A DNA stretch of 64,000 nucleotides, from assembly GCA_963740215.1 (NCBI GenBank), contig CAVUDJ010000019.1, positions 992,001-1,056,000 of the forward strand. The letters run 5' to 3'. The translations under genes were made by a program, and so were the position numbers. Below, in pieces: positions 43,869 through 52,174 of the stretch. Origin of the DNA: CAVVAL01 sp963740215. Its GTDB lineage: Bacteria; Actinomycetota; Actinomycetes; Mycobacteriales; Cryptosporangiaceae. Below the pieces are notes generated by a model. It saw only the letters and a program-made list of their open reading frames with translations. It made no database searches and had not been told where the DNA came from. Numbering within the stretch: position 1 is the first letter of the stretch; each line of letters opens with the position of its first letter.

Positions 43869-44135
43869 ATGGGGCTACAGACGTGGCACATCGTTGTCGT
43901 CGTGGTGGTGTTCCTGCTGCTCTTCGGCGCCAAGCGTCTTCCTGACGCTGCTCGTTCGCTGGGTCGTTCACTGCGAATCTTCAAGGCCGAGACGAAGAAC
44001 CTCATGGAGGACGACGTCCGCGGCAAGGCAGAGGCGCAGGCCACCAACCGGATCATCACCCCCGAGATCCCGGACGACCAGGCGTCGCCGCTGCCGAAGA
44101 GCGAGCCGGTCGAGCATCGCCGCGACGAGCGCTGA
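43869..44135 (+). CDS. tatA: Sec-independent protein translocase subunit TatA
   Basis: 88 residues. One N-terminal transmembrane helix (WHIVVVVVVFLLLFG, residues 6-20) followed by the amphipathic helix with the family FGAKRLPDAARSLGRSLRIF motif, and an acidic tail. TatA oligomerises to make the passage for folded Tat substrates. ATG 43869 is chosen over ATG 43836 because GAGAGG lies about 8 nt upstream and family members begin MG-L. tatC starts 18 nt after the stop. Confidence 0.95.
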   Translation: MGLQTWHIVVVVVVFLLLFGAKRLPDAARSLGRSLRIFKAETKNLMEDDVRGKAEAQATNRIITPEIPDDQASPLPKSEPVEHRRDER

Positions 44136-44153
44136 GCCGCAGCGCGGCACCTG

Positions 44154-45065
44154 GTGAGCCCCCTCCTACGCCGCGGCGTCGGCAAGGACCGCGCGCGGCG
44201 CGCTGCCGATGGCTCGATGACGCTCATCGAGCACCTGCTCGAACTGCGAACCCGGCTGTTCCGGGCTTCGCTCGCGCTGGTCGTCGGCATGGGCATCGGG
44301 CTGTTCTTCGCGAACGAGACGCTGGACTTCCTGCAGCAGCCGTACTGCGACCGGTTCCCGATCGGGAAGTGCCCGTTCAACGCGCAGTCGCCGGTAGACC
44401 CGTTCCTGCTGAACCTCAAGGTCGGCCTCTACCTGGGCATCATCGCGTCGTCGCCGGTGTGGCTGTACCAGCTCTGGTCCTTCATCACGCCTGGGCTCCA
44501 CCGCAACGAGAAGAAGTGGGCGTACAGCTTCGTCTCGGTGGCCGTGCCGCTGTTCGTCGCCGGCGCCTTCCTGGCTCACTTCGTCGTCGGCAAGGGCCTC
44601 GACTTCCTGCTCTCGACGCAGGACGAGTCGGTCGCGATCAACCTGGACGTCAACGGCTACTTCGACTTCGTCACCGGCATGCTCCTGATCTTCGGGGTGG
44701 CGTTCGAGTTCCCGCTGGTCGTGTTCATGCTGAACCTCGCCGGCGTGGTGAGCGCGCGGCGGCTGCTCGGCTGGTGGCGCATCGCGGTGTTCCTCACGTT
44801 CCTGTTCACCGCCATCGTCACCCCCACGCCTGACCCGTTCGGCATGACGGCGCTGGCGGTCCCCATGTCGCTGCTGTACTTCGCAGCGGTCGGCGCCGCG
44901 TTCCTCAACGAGAAGCGCCGGGCCAAGGCGCAGCTGGCCAGCGAGTTCGAGGCGCTGCACGACGACGAGGCGTCCGAGCTCGACTACCAGGTCGAGCCGG
45001 TGGAGACGCCTGAGCCGGTGGAGGTGCCGGAGCCGGTGGACACGCCTGACCGCGACCCCCGCTAG
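44154..45065 (+). CDS. tatC: Sec-independent protein translocase subunit TatC
   Basis: 303 residues with six transmembrane helices; TatC recognises the twin-arginine signal. The conserved cytoplasmic start is MTLIEHLLELRTRLFRASLA, followed by PVDPFLLNLKVGLYLGIIAS, WSFITPGLHRNEKK and the loop DFVTGMLLIFGVAFEFPLVV. The C-terminal tail is a Glu/Pro/Val repeat (VEPVETPEPVEVPEPVDTP), probably disordered. The TAG stop shares a base with the GTG of the next gene. Confidence 0.95.
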   Translation: MSPLLRRGVGKDRARRAADGSMTLIEHLLELRTRLFRASLALVVGMGIGLFFANETLDFLQQPYCDRFPIGKCPFNAQSPVDPFLLNLKVGLYLGIIASSPVWLYQLWSFITPGLHRNEKKWAYSFVSVAVPLFVAGAFLAHFVVGKGLDFLLSTQDESVAINLDVNGYFDFVTGMLLIFGVAFEFPLVVFMLNLAGVVSARRLLGWWRIAVFLTFLFTAIVTPTPDPFGMTALAVPMSLLYFAAVGAAFLNEKRRAKAQLASEFEALHDDEASELDYQVEPVETPEPVEVPEPVDTPDRDPR

Positions 45066-45947
45066 TGGGTAGAACGCTGGCGGTTCTCGCCAACCGGACC
45101 GCAGGCAAGGGTCGGCACGCGCACCTGCTCGACGGCGTCCTGAACGCGGCTCGGCGCGTCGGCCACGGTGCTGGACGCGCACGACGCCGATTCAGCGCTC
45201 GCCGCCTGCCGGGCGGCCGTCGAGGACGGTGTCGACGGGCTCGTGGCGTTCGGCGGCGACGGCACCGTTCATCTCGCGTTGCAGGCCGTGGCCGGTACGC
45301 CGATCCCGCTGGGCATCATCCCGGCGGGCACCGGCAACGACTTCGCCGATGCGGTCGGTGTCCCTGCCGACGCGCTGGCCGCGGCCGAGGTGATCGTCGG
45401 CGGTGCGACCCGCGAGGTGGACGCCGTGCGGGCGCAGGCGGTGGACGGCACCGACCGCTGGTGGAGCACGATCCTCTGCGCCGGCTTCGACTCAGCCGTC
45501 AACGAACGCGCGAACCGCATGCGGTGGCCGCGCGGTCCGCGCCGCTACGACCTGGCGATCCTCGCGGAGCTGGTGCGGCTGGCACCGCGCGATTTCATCG
45601 TCGAGCTGGACGGCGAACGGTGGCAGGGGCCGGCGACGCTGGTCGCCGTGGGCAACAGCGCGAGCTACGGCGGCGGGATGCGGATGTGCCCGGCCGCCGA
45701 CCCGGCCGACGGTGTGCTCGACGTGACGATCGTCGGCCCGCTGAGCCGCACGACGCTGATCCGCACGAAACCCAGGATCTATGCCGGAACGCACATCGAG
45801 CACCCCCAGGTGAGCACGTACCGGGCCGCGTCGGTCACCCTGTCCGCCGCCACGACCACGGCGTACGCGGACGGCGAGCCGTTCGGCCTGCTGCCGGTGA
45901 CGATGACCTGCGTACCGGGCGCGCTCCGCGTCTTCAGCGGACCGTAG
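45065..45947 (+). CDS. diacylglycerol/lipid kinase family protein (frameshift near 45152)
   Basis: About 293 residues of the DAGK catalytic family. The N-terminal nucleotide-binding piece is TLAVLANRTAGKGRHA; an extra C near 45152 separates it from the rest (TVLDAHDADSALAACRAAVE). The kinase motifs GLVAFGGDGTVHLALQ and IPAGTGNDFADAVG are intact, as are WSTILCAGFDSAVNERAN and ADGEPFGLLP. It should phosphorylate diacylglycerol or a related lipid at the inner membrane face. It overlaps tatC by one base, as in many actinobacteria. Confidence 0.88.
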
Positions 45948-45954
45948 CGCCCAA

Positions 45955-46017
45955 CTGTCGGGGAAATGGCGGCATCGGGCGTCCGGTTAGAGGGCCATTG
46001 CCCGGACAGTCCGGTTT
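45955..46017 (+). repeat. palindromic intergenic repeat, family B copy 2
   Basis: CTGTCGGGGAAATGGC at the left pairs with GCCATTGCCCGGACAG near the right (two mismatches), and the end carries CCGGACAGTCCGG, itself a palindrome, then TTT. It fills the gap between the convergent lipid kinase and BASS transporter genes. Confidence 0.87.
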
Positions 46018-46032
46018 GGCGGCGGCGGGCAG

Positions 46033-46924
46033 CTAGGTCGTGACGGCTTCGGCTTCGACGGGCCTCGCCGCCCGCTCACGGATCATCGTGCCGACCGCGG
46101 CCGCGGTGAAGAACATGACGATCCCGTAGATCGCGGCCGGTACCGCCATTTCGGTGCTGTCCAGCAGCGCGGGGCTCAGCGCGATGGTGATCGCGAGCGT
46201 GCTGTTGTGGATACCGATCTCCATCGACGACGCGATCGCCTGCCGCCGACCGATCCGCAGCAGACGCGGCACCAGGTAGCCGGTGGCGAGGCTGATCAGG
46301 CTGAACACGATCGCGATGAGCCCGATCTCGCCGACGTACGTCGTCAGCGTCTCGCGCTCCTTCATCACCGCGCCCACGATGACGCCGACCAGGACCAGCA
46401 CGGACAGGATCTTCACCGGACCGTGCATGCGCTCCGCGAACCGCGACCAGCGGCGCCGGATCAGCATGCCGAGCGCCACCGGCACCAGCACGATCGCGAA
46501 CACCTGCGCGACCTTGGTGAACTGCAGCCCGAGCGTGTCGGCGCCGCCGACGAAGTACGCGAGGGACACGTTGACGATGATCGGCAGCGTGAAGACGGCC
46601 AGCACCGAGTTGATCGCGGTGAGCGTGACGTTGAGCGCCACGTCACCGCCGAACAGGTGGCTGTAGAGGTTCGCGGTGGTGCCGCCGGGGGACGCGGCGA
46701 GCAGCATCATGCCCACCGCGAGCAGCGGCGGCAGGTCGAACGCCAGCACGAGCCCGAAGCAGACGATCGGCAGCACGACCACCTGGCAGGCGAGCGCCGC
46801 GATGACCGCGCCCGGGTAGGTCAAGGACCCGGCTGAAGTCAGCCATGGTCAGCCCGAGACCGAGACCGAGCATGACGATGCCCAGCGCGGCGGGCAGGAA
46901 GACGGCGGTCAGTGCTGAGTCCAT
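46033..46924 (-). CDS. bile acid:sodium symporter (BASS) family transporter (frameshift near 46826)
   Basis: About 296 residues with nine to ten transmembrane helices. Begins MDSALTAVFLPAALGIVMLG; the frame changes after TMADFSRVL at 46822-46828 (one extra T on the minus strand) and continues TYPGAVIAALACQVVVLPIV. Family landmarks: LLAASPGGTTANLYSHLFGG (sodium-site loop) and MEIGIHNSTLAITIALS. Imports organic anions with sodium; substrate unknown. GAGGGG lies upstream of ATG 46924. Confidence 0.85.
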
Positions 46925-47045
46925 GCGGCGCACCCCTCGACCAAAACCAGAATTGGCCTCGCATTGTGGCAGCGTCACGCGACGAGCGCGACCGTTTCCG
47001 CTGCTTGATGGGTTAAGACCGCAGTACGTGGTGTCGCGGGCGCGA

Positions 47046-47732
47046 TCAGTCACCGCCGCCGGCAGCGAGCAGGTCCAGCACGGCGGAGAGCCCGTGCACA
47101 CCGCCAGGCGGGGAGGCCGGCAGCAGCAGGGAGCGCACGCCGGCGTGCACCGCGGCACCGTCCGCGGCATGGTCGCCGACCATCAGGGCCTCCTCCGGCG
47201 CGACGTCGAGCTTCGCGCAGGCCAGCTCGAAGATCGCCCGGTCGGGCTTCATCAGGGCGACCTCGTGGGAGAACACGAACGCGTCGAACAGGTCGAGCAG
47301 CCCGTGCGCGGCGAACGTGGGGCGGAGGTCCCAGCCGATGTTGCTCACGACGGCGGTGCGGATACCCGCGGTGCGCAGCGCGGCCAGCACAGGCTGGACG
47401 TCGGCGTAGGGCACCCACGCGTCGGGATGCTGAACCCGGTCGTACAGGTGCTCCGCGAGTACCGCGTCGACCTGTGACAACAGCCCGACGTAGGCGCGGC
47501 GGTGGGTGGCGCCGGACAGGTCACGACGGGCGTAGTCGTCGGCGAGGTCCGCCGGCACGTGTTGCGGTTCGGGTCCGCCCGGGCGACCCGCCGCCAGCAG
47601 CCGGTCCAGCAGTGCGGGCTCGTCCCCGGAGGGGATCGTCACGCCTGCGGAGGCCGCACCGCACCGCAGCCACCGCTCGGCCTCCTCGACGGCGAAGAGG
47701 GTTCCGGAGAAGTCGAACAGCACAGCACGCAT
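47046..47732 (-). CDS. HAD-superfamily hydrolase
   Basis: 228 residues. Motif I MRAVLFDFSGTLFAVEEAER has Ser where the second Asp-X-Asp position usually holds Asp (FDFSGT), a known variant in the haloacid dehalogenase-like branch. Motif II VVSNIGWDLR, motif III Lys in ALMKPDRAIFE, motif IV MVGDHAADG. Substrate unknown. ATG 47732 is chosen because TAGCGT lies 7 nt upstream. Divergent from helY. Confidence 0.88.
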   Translation of the reverse strand: MRAVLFDFSGTLFAVEEAERWLRCGAASAGVTIPSGDEPALLDRLLAAGRPGGPEPQHVPADLADDYARRDLSGATHRRAYVGLLSQVDAVLAEHLYDRVQHPDAWVPYADVQPVLAALRTAGIRTAVVSNIGWDLRPTFAAHGLLDLFDAFVFSHEVALMKPDRAIFELACAKLDVAPEEALMVGDHAADGAAVHAGVRSLLLPASPPGGVHGLSAVLDLLAAGGGD

Positions 47733-47739
47733 GGACGCC

Positions 47740-47745
47740 ACGCTA
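47740..47745 (-). promoter_or_regulatory. leaderless-type -10 box for the HAD gene
   Basis: TAGCGT on the minus strand, 7 nt before ATG 47732; back-to-back with the helY box 24 nt away. Confidence 0.45.
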
Positions 47746-47769
47746 GCCAATGCTGTCGGCACCTACCCG

Positions 47770-47775
47770 TACGCT
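47770..47775 (+). promoter_or_regulatory. leaderless-type -10 box for helY
   Basis: TACGCT, 7 nt before ATG 47783. Confidence 0.45.
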
Positions 47776-47782
47776 TAGACGT

Positions 47783-50491
47783 ATGAGCACCCCCGCCGAG
47801 CAGTACGCGGCAGCCCGGCGGCGGGCGGCGTACCCGGCCTTCGCCGACTTCACCACCGAGCTGGACTTCTCCCTCGACGACTTTCAGGTCGAGGCCTGCC
47901 ATGCGCTGGAGGACGGCTCCGGGGTGCTGGTCGCCGCGCCCACCGGTGCCGGAAAGACGGTCGTCGGGGAGTTCGCGGTGCACCTGGCGCTGCGCCAGGG
48001 CCGCAAGTGCTTCTACACCACGCCGATCAAGGCGCTGTCGAACCAGAAGTACAACGACCTGGTCAGCCGGTACGGCGCGGCGAACGTCGGCCTGCTCACC
48101 GGAGACAACGCGATCAACGGCGACGCGCCCGTGGTGGTGATGACCACCGAGGTGCTGCGCAACATGCTCTACGCCAGCTCGGCGACGCTCGCCGGTCTGG
48201 GTTACGTCGTGATGGACGAGGTGCACTACCTCGCCGACCGGTTCCGCGGCGCGGTCTGGGAGGAGGTGATCATCCACCTCCCCGAGTCGGTGTCGCTCGT
48301 GTCGCTCTCGGCGACGGTCAGTAACGCCGAGGAGTTCGCCGACTGGCTGGTCACCGTTCGCGGCCACACCGCCGTGGTGGTCTCCGAGCACCGGCCGGTG
48401 CCGCTGTGGCAACACATGCTGGTCGGCAAGCGGATGTTCGACCTGTTCTCGTCCAAGTCCGGCGCGAAGAACCGCGAGGTCGATCCCGAGCTGCTGCGCC
48501 ACACCCGTGAGGTGCTGCGCCGCACCGAGCCGATCCGCGGCAGGGGTCCGCGCCACCGCGGCGTGGTGCCGAGCCGCCCGGACGTCATCGAACGGCTCGA
48601 CCGCGAGGGCCTGCTCCCCGCGATCACGTTCATCTTCAGCCGCGCGGGCTGCGACGCGGCGGTGCAGCAGTGCCTGCGTGCCGGCCTGCGGCTCACCACG
48701 CCGGAGGAGCGCGAGCAGATCCGCGGCGTCGCCGAGGCCCGCACCCGGGATCTCGCCGCCGAGGACCTGCAGGTCCTGGGCTACTGGGAGTGGCTCGACG
48801 GGCTCCAGCGCGGCATCGCCGCCCACCACGCCGGGATGCTGCCGGTGTTCAAGGAGGTCGTCGAGGAGCTGTTCGTCCGCGGCCTGGTCAAGGCGGTCTT
48901 CGCCACCGAGACGCTCGCGCTCGGCATCAACATGCCGGCCCGCTCGGTCGTCCTGGAGAGGCTGGTCAAGTTCAACGGCGAGGCCCACACCGACCTGACG
49001 CCGGGCGAGTACACCCAGCTCACCGGGCGCGCCGGCCGCCGCGGCATCGACATCGAGGGCCACGCGGTGGTGATCTGGTCCCCTGACATCGACCCGCGCC
49101 ACGTCGCCGGCCTTGCCTCCACCCGTACGTATCCGCTGCGGTCGAGCTTCCGACCGTCGTACAACATGGCCGTCAACCTCGTCGCCACCGTCGGGCGTGA
49201 ACGCTCCCGCGAGCTGCTGGAGACGTCGTTCGCCCAGTTCCAGGCCGACCGCGCCGTCGTCGGGCTGGCCCGCCAGGTGCAGCGCAACCGCGAGGCCCTC
49301 GACGCCTACGCCGAGTCGATGACCTGCCACCTCGGCGACTTCGCCGAGTACGCCGAACTGCGCCGCACCATCAAGGAACGCGAGGCATCGCTGTCGCGCA
49401 GCGGAGCCGCGCAGCGCCGCGCCGCCGCCGCCGACTCCCTCGACAAGCTCAAGGTCGGCGACGTGATCAGGGTGCAGAGCGGACGCCGCGCCGGCCTCGC
49501 GATCGTGCTCGACCCTGGGCACCAGCCGCTCGGCGACGCCCGCCCGATGGTGCTCACCGAAGATCGCTGGGCCGGGCGCCTCTCGATCGCCGACTTCCCG
49601 AACGAGGTCGAACCGCTCACCAAGGTCAAGGTGCCGCGCAACTTCAACGCGCGCTCGCCGCAGGCCCGCCGCGACCTCGCTTCGACACTGCGCACCGTGG
49701 CCGCCGGGCTCGACCAGCCCCGCCAACGCCGACCGCGATCGGCCGCCGCCGACGACGAGCGGCTTGCGCAGCTCCGCGTCGACCTCCGCCGGCACCCGTG
49801 CCACGGCTGCGACGAACGCGAGGAACACGCCCGCTGGGCCGAGCGGTACCACCGGCTGGCCCACGACACGGCGGCGCTGGAGCAGCGGGTCCACAACCGC
49901 ACGGGCTCGCTCGCCCGCACCTTCGACCGCGTCTGCACGCTGCTGGAAGCCCGCGGCTACCTGCACGAGGACACCGTCACGGGCGAGGGCACCCGGCTGG
50001 CGCGCATCTGGTCGGAGTCCGACCTGCTCGTCGCCGAGTGCCTGCGCCACGGCGTCTGGGACGGGCTGTCGGCCGCCGAACTCGCCGGTGCGGTGTCGGC
50101 GCTGGTTTACGAGGCCCGGCGCGCCGAGGATCCGGACAGCCCCGTGCCCGGCCCACTCCACGACGCGCTCACCGCCACCACGCGGCTCTGGGGCGAGTTG
50201 GAGTCCGACGAGTCCGACCAGGGCCTGCAACTCACCCGCCAACCCGACGTGGGCTTCGTCTGGCCCGCGTACCGGTGGGCTCGCGGCGAGTCGCTGGAGC
50301 GGGTGCTGCGCTCGGCGTCCACGGTCGAGGGCGAGATGCCGGCCGGAGACTTCGTCCGCTGGTGCCGGCAGGTCCTCGACCTTCTCGACCAGGTCGCGGC
50401 GGCGGCCGGCAACGACTCGGCGCTGCGCGCCAGCGCCAGGGAGGCGATCACCGCGATGCGCCGCGGCGTCATCGCGTACACCGGCCTGTGA
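47783..50491 (+). CDS. helY: DEAD/DEAH-box RNA helicase, Ski2/Mtr4-like (HelY)
   Basis: A 902-residue helicase of the superfamily 2 Ski2 group. Motif I is APTGAGKTVVGE (residues 51-62), motif II DEVH (about 145-148), motif III SLSATVSN, followed by the second RecA domain with FIFSRAGCD, GIAAHHAGMLP, ETLALGINMPARSVVLE and QLTGRAGRRGID (motif VI). The C-terminal DSHCT-like domain ends the protein. Likely unwinds structured RNA during turnover. The helY-PAP2 gene pair overlaps (GTGA). A cysteine pair (RRHPCHGCDE) occurs near residue 670. Confidence 0.95.
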   Translation: MSTPAEQYAAARRRAAYPAFADFTTELDFSLDDFQVEACHALEDGSGVLVAAPTGAGKTVVGEFAVHLALRQGRKCFYTTPIKALSNQKYNDLVSRYGAANVGLLTGDNAINGDAPVVVMTTEVLRNMLYASSATLAGLGYVVMDEVHYLADRFRGAVWEEVIIHLPESVSLVSLSATVSNAEEFADWLVTVRGHTAVVVSEHRPVPLWQHMLVGKRMFDLFSSKSGAKNREVDPELLRHTREVLRRTEPIRGRGPRHRGVVPSRPDVIERLDREGLLPAITFIFSRAGCDAAVQQCLRAGLRLTTPEEREQIRGVAEARTRDLAAEDLQVLGYWEWLDGLQRGIAAHHAGMLPVFKEVVEELFVRGLVKAVFATETLALGINMPARSVVLERLVKFNGEAHTDLTPGEYTQLTGRAGRRGIDIEGHAVVIWSPDIDPRHVAGLASTRTYPLRSSFRPSYNMAVNLVATVGRERSRELLETSFAQFQADRAVVGLARQVQRNREALDAYAESMTCHLGDFAEYAELRRTIKEREASLSRSGAAQRRAAAADSLDKLKVGDVIRVQSGRRAGLAIVLDPGHQPLGDARPMVLTEDRWAGRLSIADFPNEVEPLTKVKVPRNFNARSPQARRDLASTLRTVAAGLDQPRQRRPRSAAADDERLAQLRVDLRRHPCHGCDEREEHARWAERYHRLAHDTAALEQRVHNRTGSLARTFDRVCTLLEARGYLHEDTVTGEGTRLARIWSESDLLVAECLRHGVWDGLSAAELAGAVSALVYEARRAEDPDSPVPGPLHDALTATTRLWGELESDESDQGLQLTRQPDVGFVWPAYRWARGESLERVLRSASTVEGEMPAGDFVRWCRQVLDLLDQVAAAAGNDSALRASAREAITAMRRGVIAYTGL

Positions 50492-51120
50492 CGAACCGGG
50501 CCTGTGTCGCCACCGGAGCGGTCCTGCTGCTCGCGGTCGTCGTCGCGGGCGTGGCGCTGGCGTACGCGTCGCCGTTCCAGTCCGTCGACCAGGCATGGCG
50601 CGATCTGCTCGCCGATCACCGCTCCGACGCCGCGACGTGGATCGCCCACACCCTCAGCACCGGCGGCAACACGCTCGGCACGACGATCGTAGGGCTGGCG
50701 CTGGCCTGCTGGTGGCTCTACCGCCGGGAACGGGCGCTGGCGGCGTTCGTGCTGGTCGCGGCCGTGTCGGTCCGGATCATCACCAACCTCACGAAGTACC
50801 TCGTCGACCGCACCCGCCCGCCCGAGCAACTGGTGCAGGCCGTCGGCGACTCGTTCCCGTCCGGCCACGTCTCCTCGGCCACGGTGCTCGCCGCGGCGGT
50901 CGCCGTGGTGCTCGCGCAGCGGGGCCAGGCGCGGCTCGGCGTCACGCTGGTGGCGGTCGTCGCGCTCGTGATGGCGTGGGACCGCACCTACCTGTCGGTC
51001 CACTGGCTCTCGGACACGATCGGCGGCGTCGCCGTAGGAATCGGCGTACCGCTGCTGGTGTGGCCGCTGTTCCGTGCCGGGGCTGTTCAGCGACCGCCGA
51101 TCGTGTCGACGAGTCCATAG
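50488..51120 (+). CDS. PAP2-family lipid phosphatase
   Basis: 210 residues, about six transmembrane helices. The three catalytic motifs are intact: KYLVDRTRPP (motif 1), SFPSGHVSSAT (motif 2, with the His), and RTYLSVHWLSDTIGG (motif 3, nucleophilic His and Asp). Probably removes phosphate from a lipid carrier such as decaprenyl/undecaprenyl pyrophosphate or phosphatidate on the outer face. GTG 50488 overlaps the helY stop. Its 3' end overlaps the pseudo-ClpP gene on the other strand by 34 bp. Confidence 0.93.
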   Translation: MTNRACVATGAVLLLAVVVAGVALAYASPFQSVDQAWRDLLADHRSDAATWIAHTLSTGGNTLGTTIVGLALACWWLYRRERALAAFVLVAAVSVRIITNLTKYLVDRTRPPEQLVQAVGDSFPSGHVSSATVLAAAVAVVLAQRGQARLGVTLVAVVALVMAWDRTYLSVHWLSDTIGGVAVGIGVPLLVWPLFRAGAVQRPPIVSTSP

Positions 51121-51638
51121 GCGACGGCGTCTTCGGCGGAGAGGAACCGGCCTGTGCGGGCGTCGGCGCGCACCTGCTCGGGGGAGCGGCCGGTGGCATC
51201 GGCGATCCGGGCGTACAGGTCGTCGGCGAGGCTACGGTGGTTCGCCTCGTGGGCGGCAACCTCGGTGGCGGTGCCCTTGAGCTCGGTGCGCGGCTCGCTC
51301 AGGCGGAACGTGGCGTGCGGGTAGCTGCTGCGGCGCTTGGCCGCGACCAGCATCGCGAGGCAAGGTCCGCCGACGGCACCTGTGGCCACCGCATGCACGG
51401 GAACACGCAGGACGTCGAGCGCGTCGACGACGGTCATCGCCGCGCCCAACTCACCGTCCGGTGTGTTGAGGTGCAGCTGGATCTCACCGTCGCCCTCGGC
51501 GTCGAGCGTGAGCAGCTGTGCGCAGATCTTCGTGGCGAGCGGCGCGTCGAGCATGCCCTGTGCGAGCACGATCCGGCGGTCGAGAAGCTGCCGGTAAAGC
51601 CACTCGCCCTGTTCTTCCCGCGTACCGGGCGTCGTCAT
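51087..51638 (-). CDS. ClpP-like protein lacking the catalytic triad
   Basis: 183 residues with the ClpP fold across its length: EIQLHLNTPDGELGAAMTVV, VPVHAVATGAVGGPCLAMLV, then RFLSAEDAVAYGLVDTIGG. Compared by eye with E. coli ClpP, the nucleophile position (G-Q-A-A-S-M-G) reads G-A-V-G-G-P-C with Gly91 for Ser; the His of M-I-H-Q-P is Ser114 (R-L-S-E-P); the Asp of E-R-D-R-F is Gly163 (R-T-G-R-F). All three are lost, so it should not cut proteins. It may bind or scaffold, or regulate its partner. Its ATG overlaps the stop of the XRE gene upstream. Confidence 0.88.
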   Translation of the reverse strand: MTTPGTREEQGEWLYRQLLDRRIVLAQGMLDAPLATKICAQLLTLDAEGDGEIQLHLNTPDGELGAAMTVVDALDVLRVPVHAVATGAVGGPCLAMLVAAKRRSSYPHATFRLSEPRTELKGTATEVAAHEANHRSLADDLYARIADATGRSPEQVRADARTGRFLSAEDAVAYGLVDTIGGR

Positions 51639-51895
51639 GAGTTCTCCAATCGCCAGCCGAGTTGGGCGCCGACCGCCGCCGCGTACCGCTCCAGGGTGGA
51701 GACCCGCACGTCGGCGAGCCCCGCTTCGAGCCGGGCCACCGACGACTGGGACGTGCCCATGCGCGCCGCCACCTCGGTCTGCGACAGCCCGGCGGTGCGA
51801 CGCTGCTCGGCGAGCTCGGCCAGAAGAGCGCGGCGGCGCTGCGCCATCTCCCGGAAGCCGGGGAGCAGCGGCAGCGTGTCGTCCTCGTCGGTCAC
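51635..51895 (-). CDS. XRE-family helix-turn-helix regulator
   Basis: 86 residues: an acidic start, a helix (FREMAQRRRALLAELAEQRR), then a Cro/C1-type helix-turn-helix GLSQTEVAARMGTSQSSVAR and LEAGLADVRVSTLERYAAAV, and a short tail. No effector domain of its own. GTG 51895 is chosen because TACCGT lies 7 nt upstream. It overlaps the ClpP-like gene (ATGA), so the two are made together. The dyad at 51904-51927 is a likely binding site, giving autoregulation. The layout recalls toxin-antitoxin and ImmR/ImmA-like pairs, but the partner family is different. Confidence 0.88.
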   Translation of the reverse strand: MTDEDDTLPLLPGFREMAQRRRALLAELAEQRRTAGLSQTEVAARMGTSQSSVARLEAGLADVRVSTLERYAAAVGAQLGWRLENS

Positions 51896-51902
51896 ACCAC
51901 GA

Positions 51903-51927
51903 ACGGTATCCCTAATTCGAGATACCG
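51903..51927 (-). promoter_or_regulatory. predicted promoter and overlapping operator dyad of the XRE/ClpP-like operon
   Basis: CGGTATC (51904-51910) and GATACCG (51921-51927) are perfect 7-bp inverted arms with a 10-nt AT-rich centre. The -10 box TACCGT (minus strand, 51903-51908) lies inside the left arm, 7 nt before GTG 51895. Confidence 0.55.
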
Positions 51928-51949
51928 CACCAGCGATTCCACCGACGGC

Positions 51950-52052
51950 ATAACGCCCGCCGCGGCCGTACCCGCACCTCTCGCCGAACCGAACCCACAC
52001 CCCTCGCCGTACCCGCCGCACCCACGCTCCTCGCCGTGCCCACACCCTCGCC
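51950..52052. repeat. degenerate tandem repeats next to element A3
   Basis: Four diverged units built on CTCGCCGNACC plus CACCC, each about 18-28 bp, ending exactly at the left terminus of repeat element A3. No coding potential seen. Confidence 0.7.
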
Positions 52053-52123
52053 GAACCGGACTTTCCGGGAAGCCGTGCCTACAACGGGCACCGCTGCCCC
52101 AGTTTGCACCGCAAGTCCGTTTC
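52053..52123 (+). repeat. palindromic intergenic repeat, family A copy 3
   Basis: GAACCGGACTTTCCGGG, CCGTGCCTAC, inner GGGCACCGCTGCCC, end AAGTCCGTTTC. Same orientation and spacing as 39623-39693. It lies between two minus-strand genes. Confidence 0.88.
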
Positions 52124-52174
52124 GCGCTAGGCGCCCGCCCCAACAGCGCGAAGCTCGGTCAGCGCGTAGCGCGG

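Noticed and set aside
47046..47732. Loss of function in the HAD gene because of FDFSGT
   Set aside because: Replacement of the second motif I position is known in the dehalogenase branch; the other motifs are intact.
47639..50596. 985-residue open frame on the minus strand
   Set aside because: Antisense to helY, no recognisable domain.
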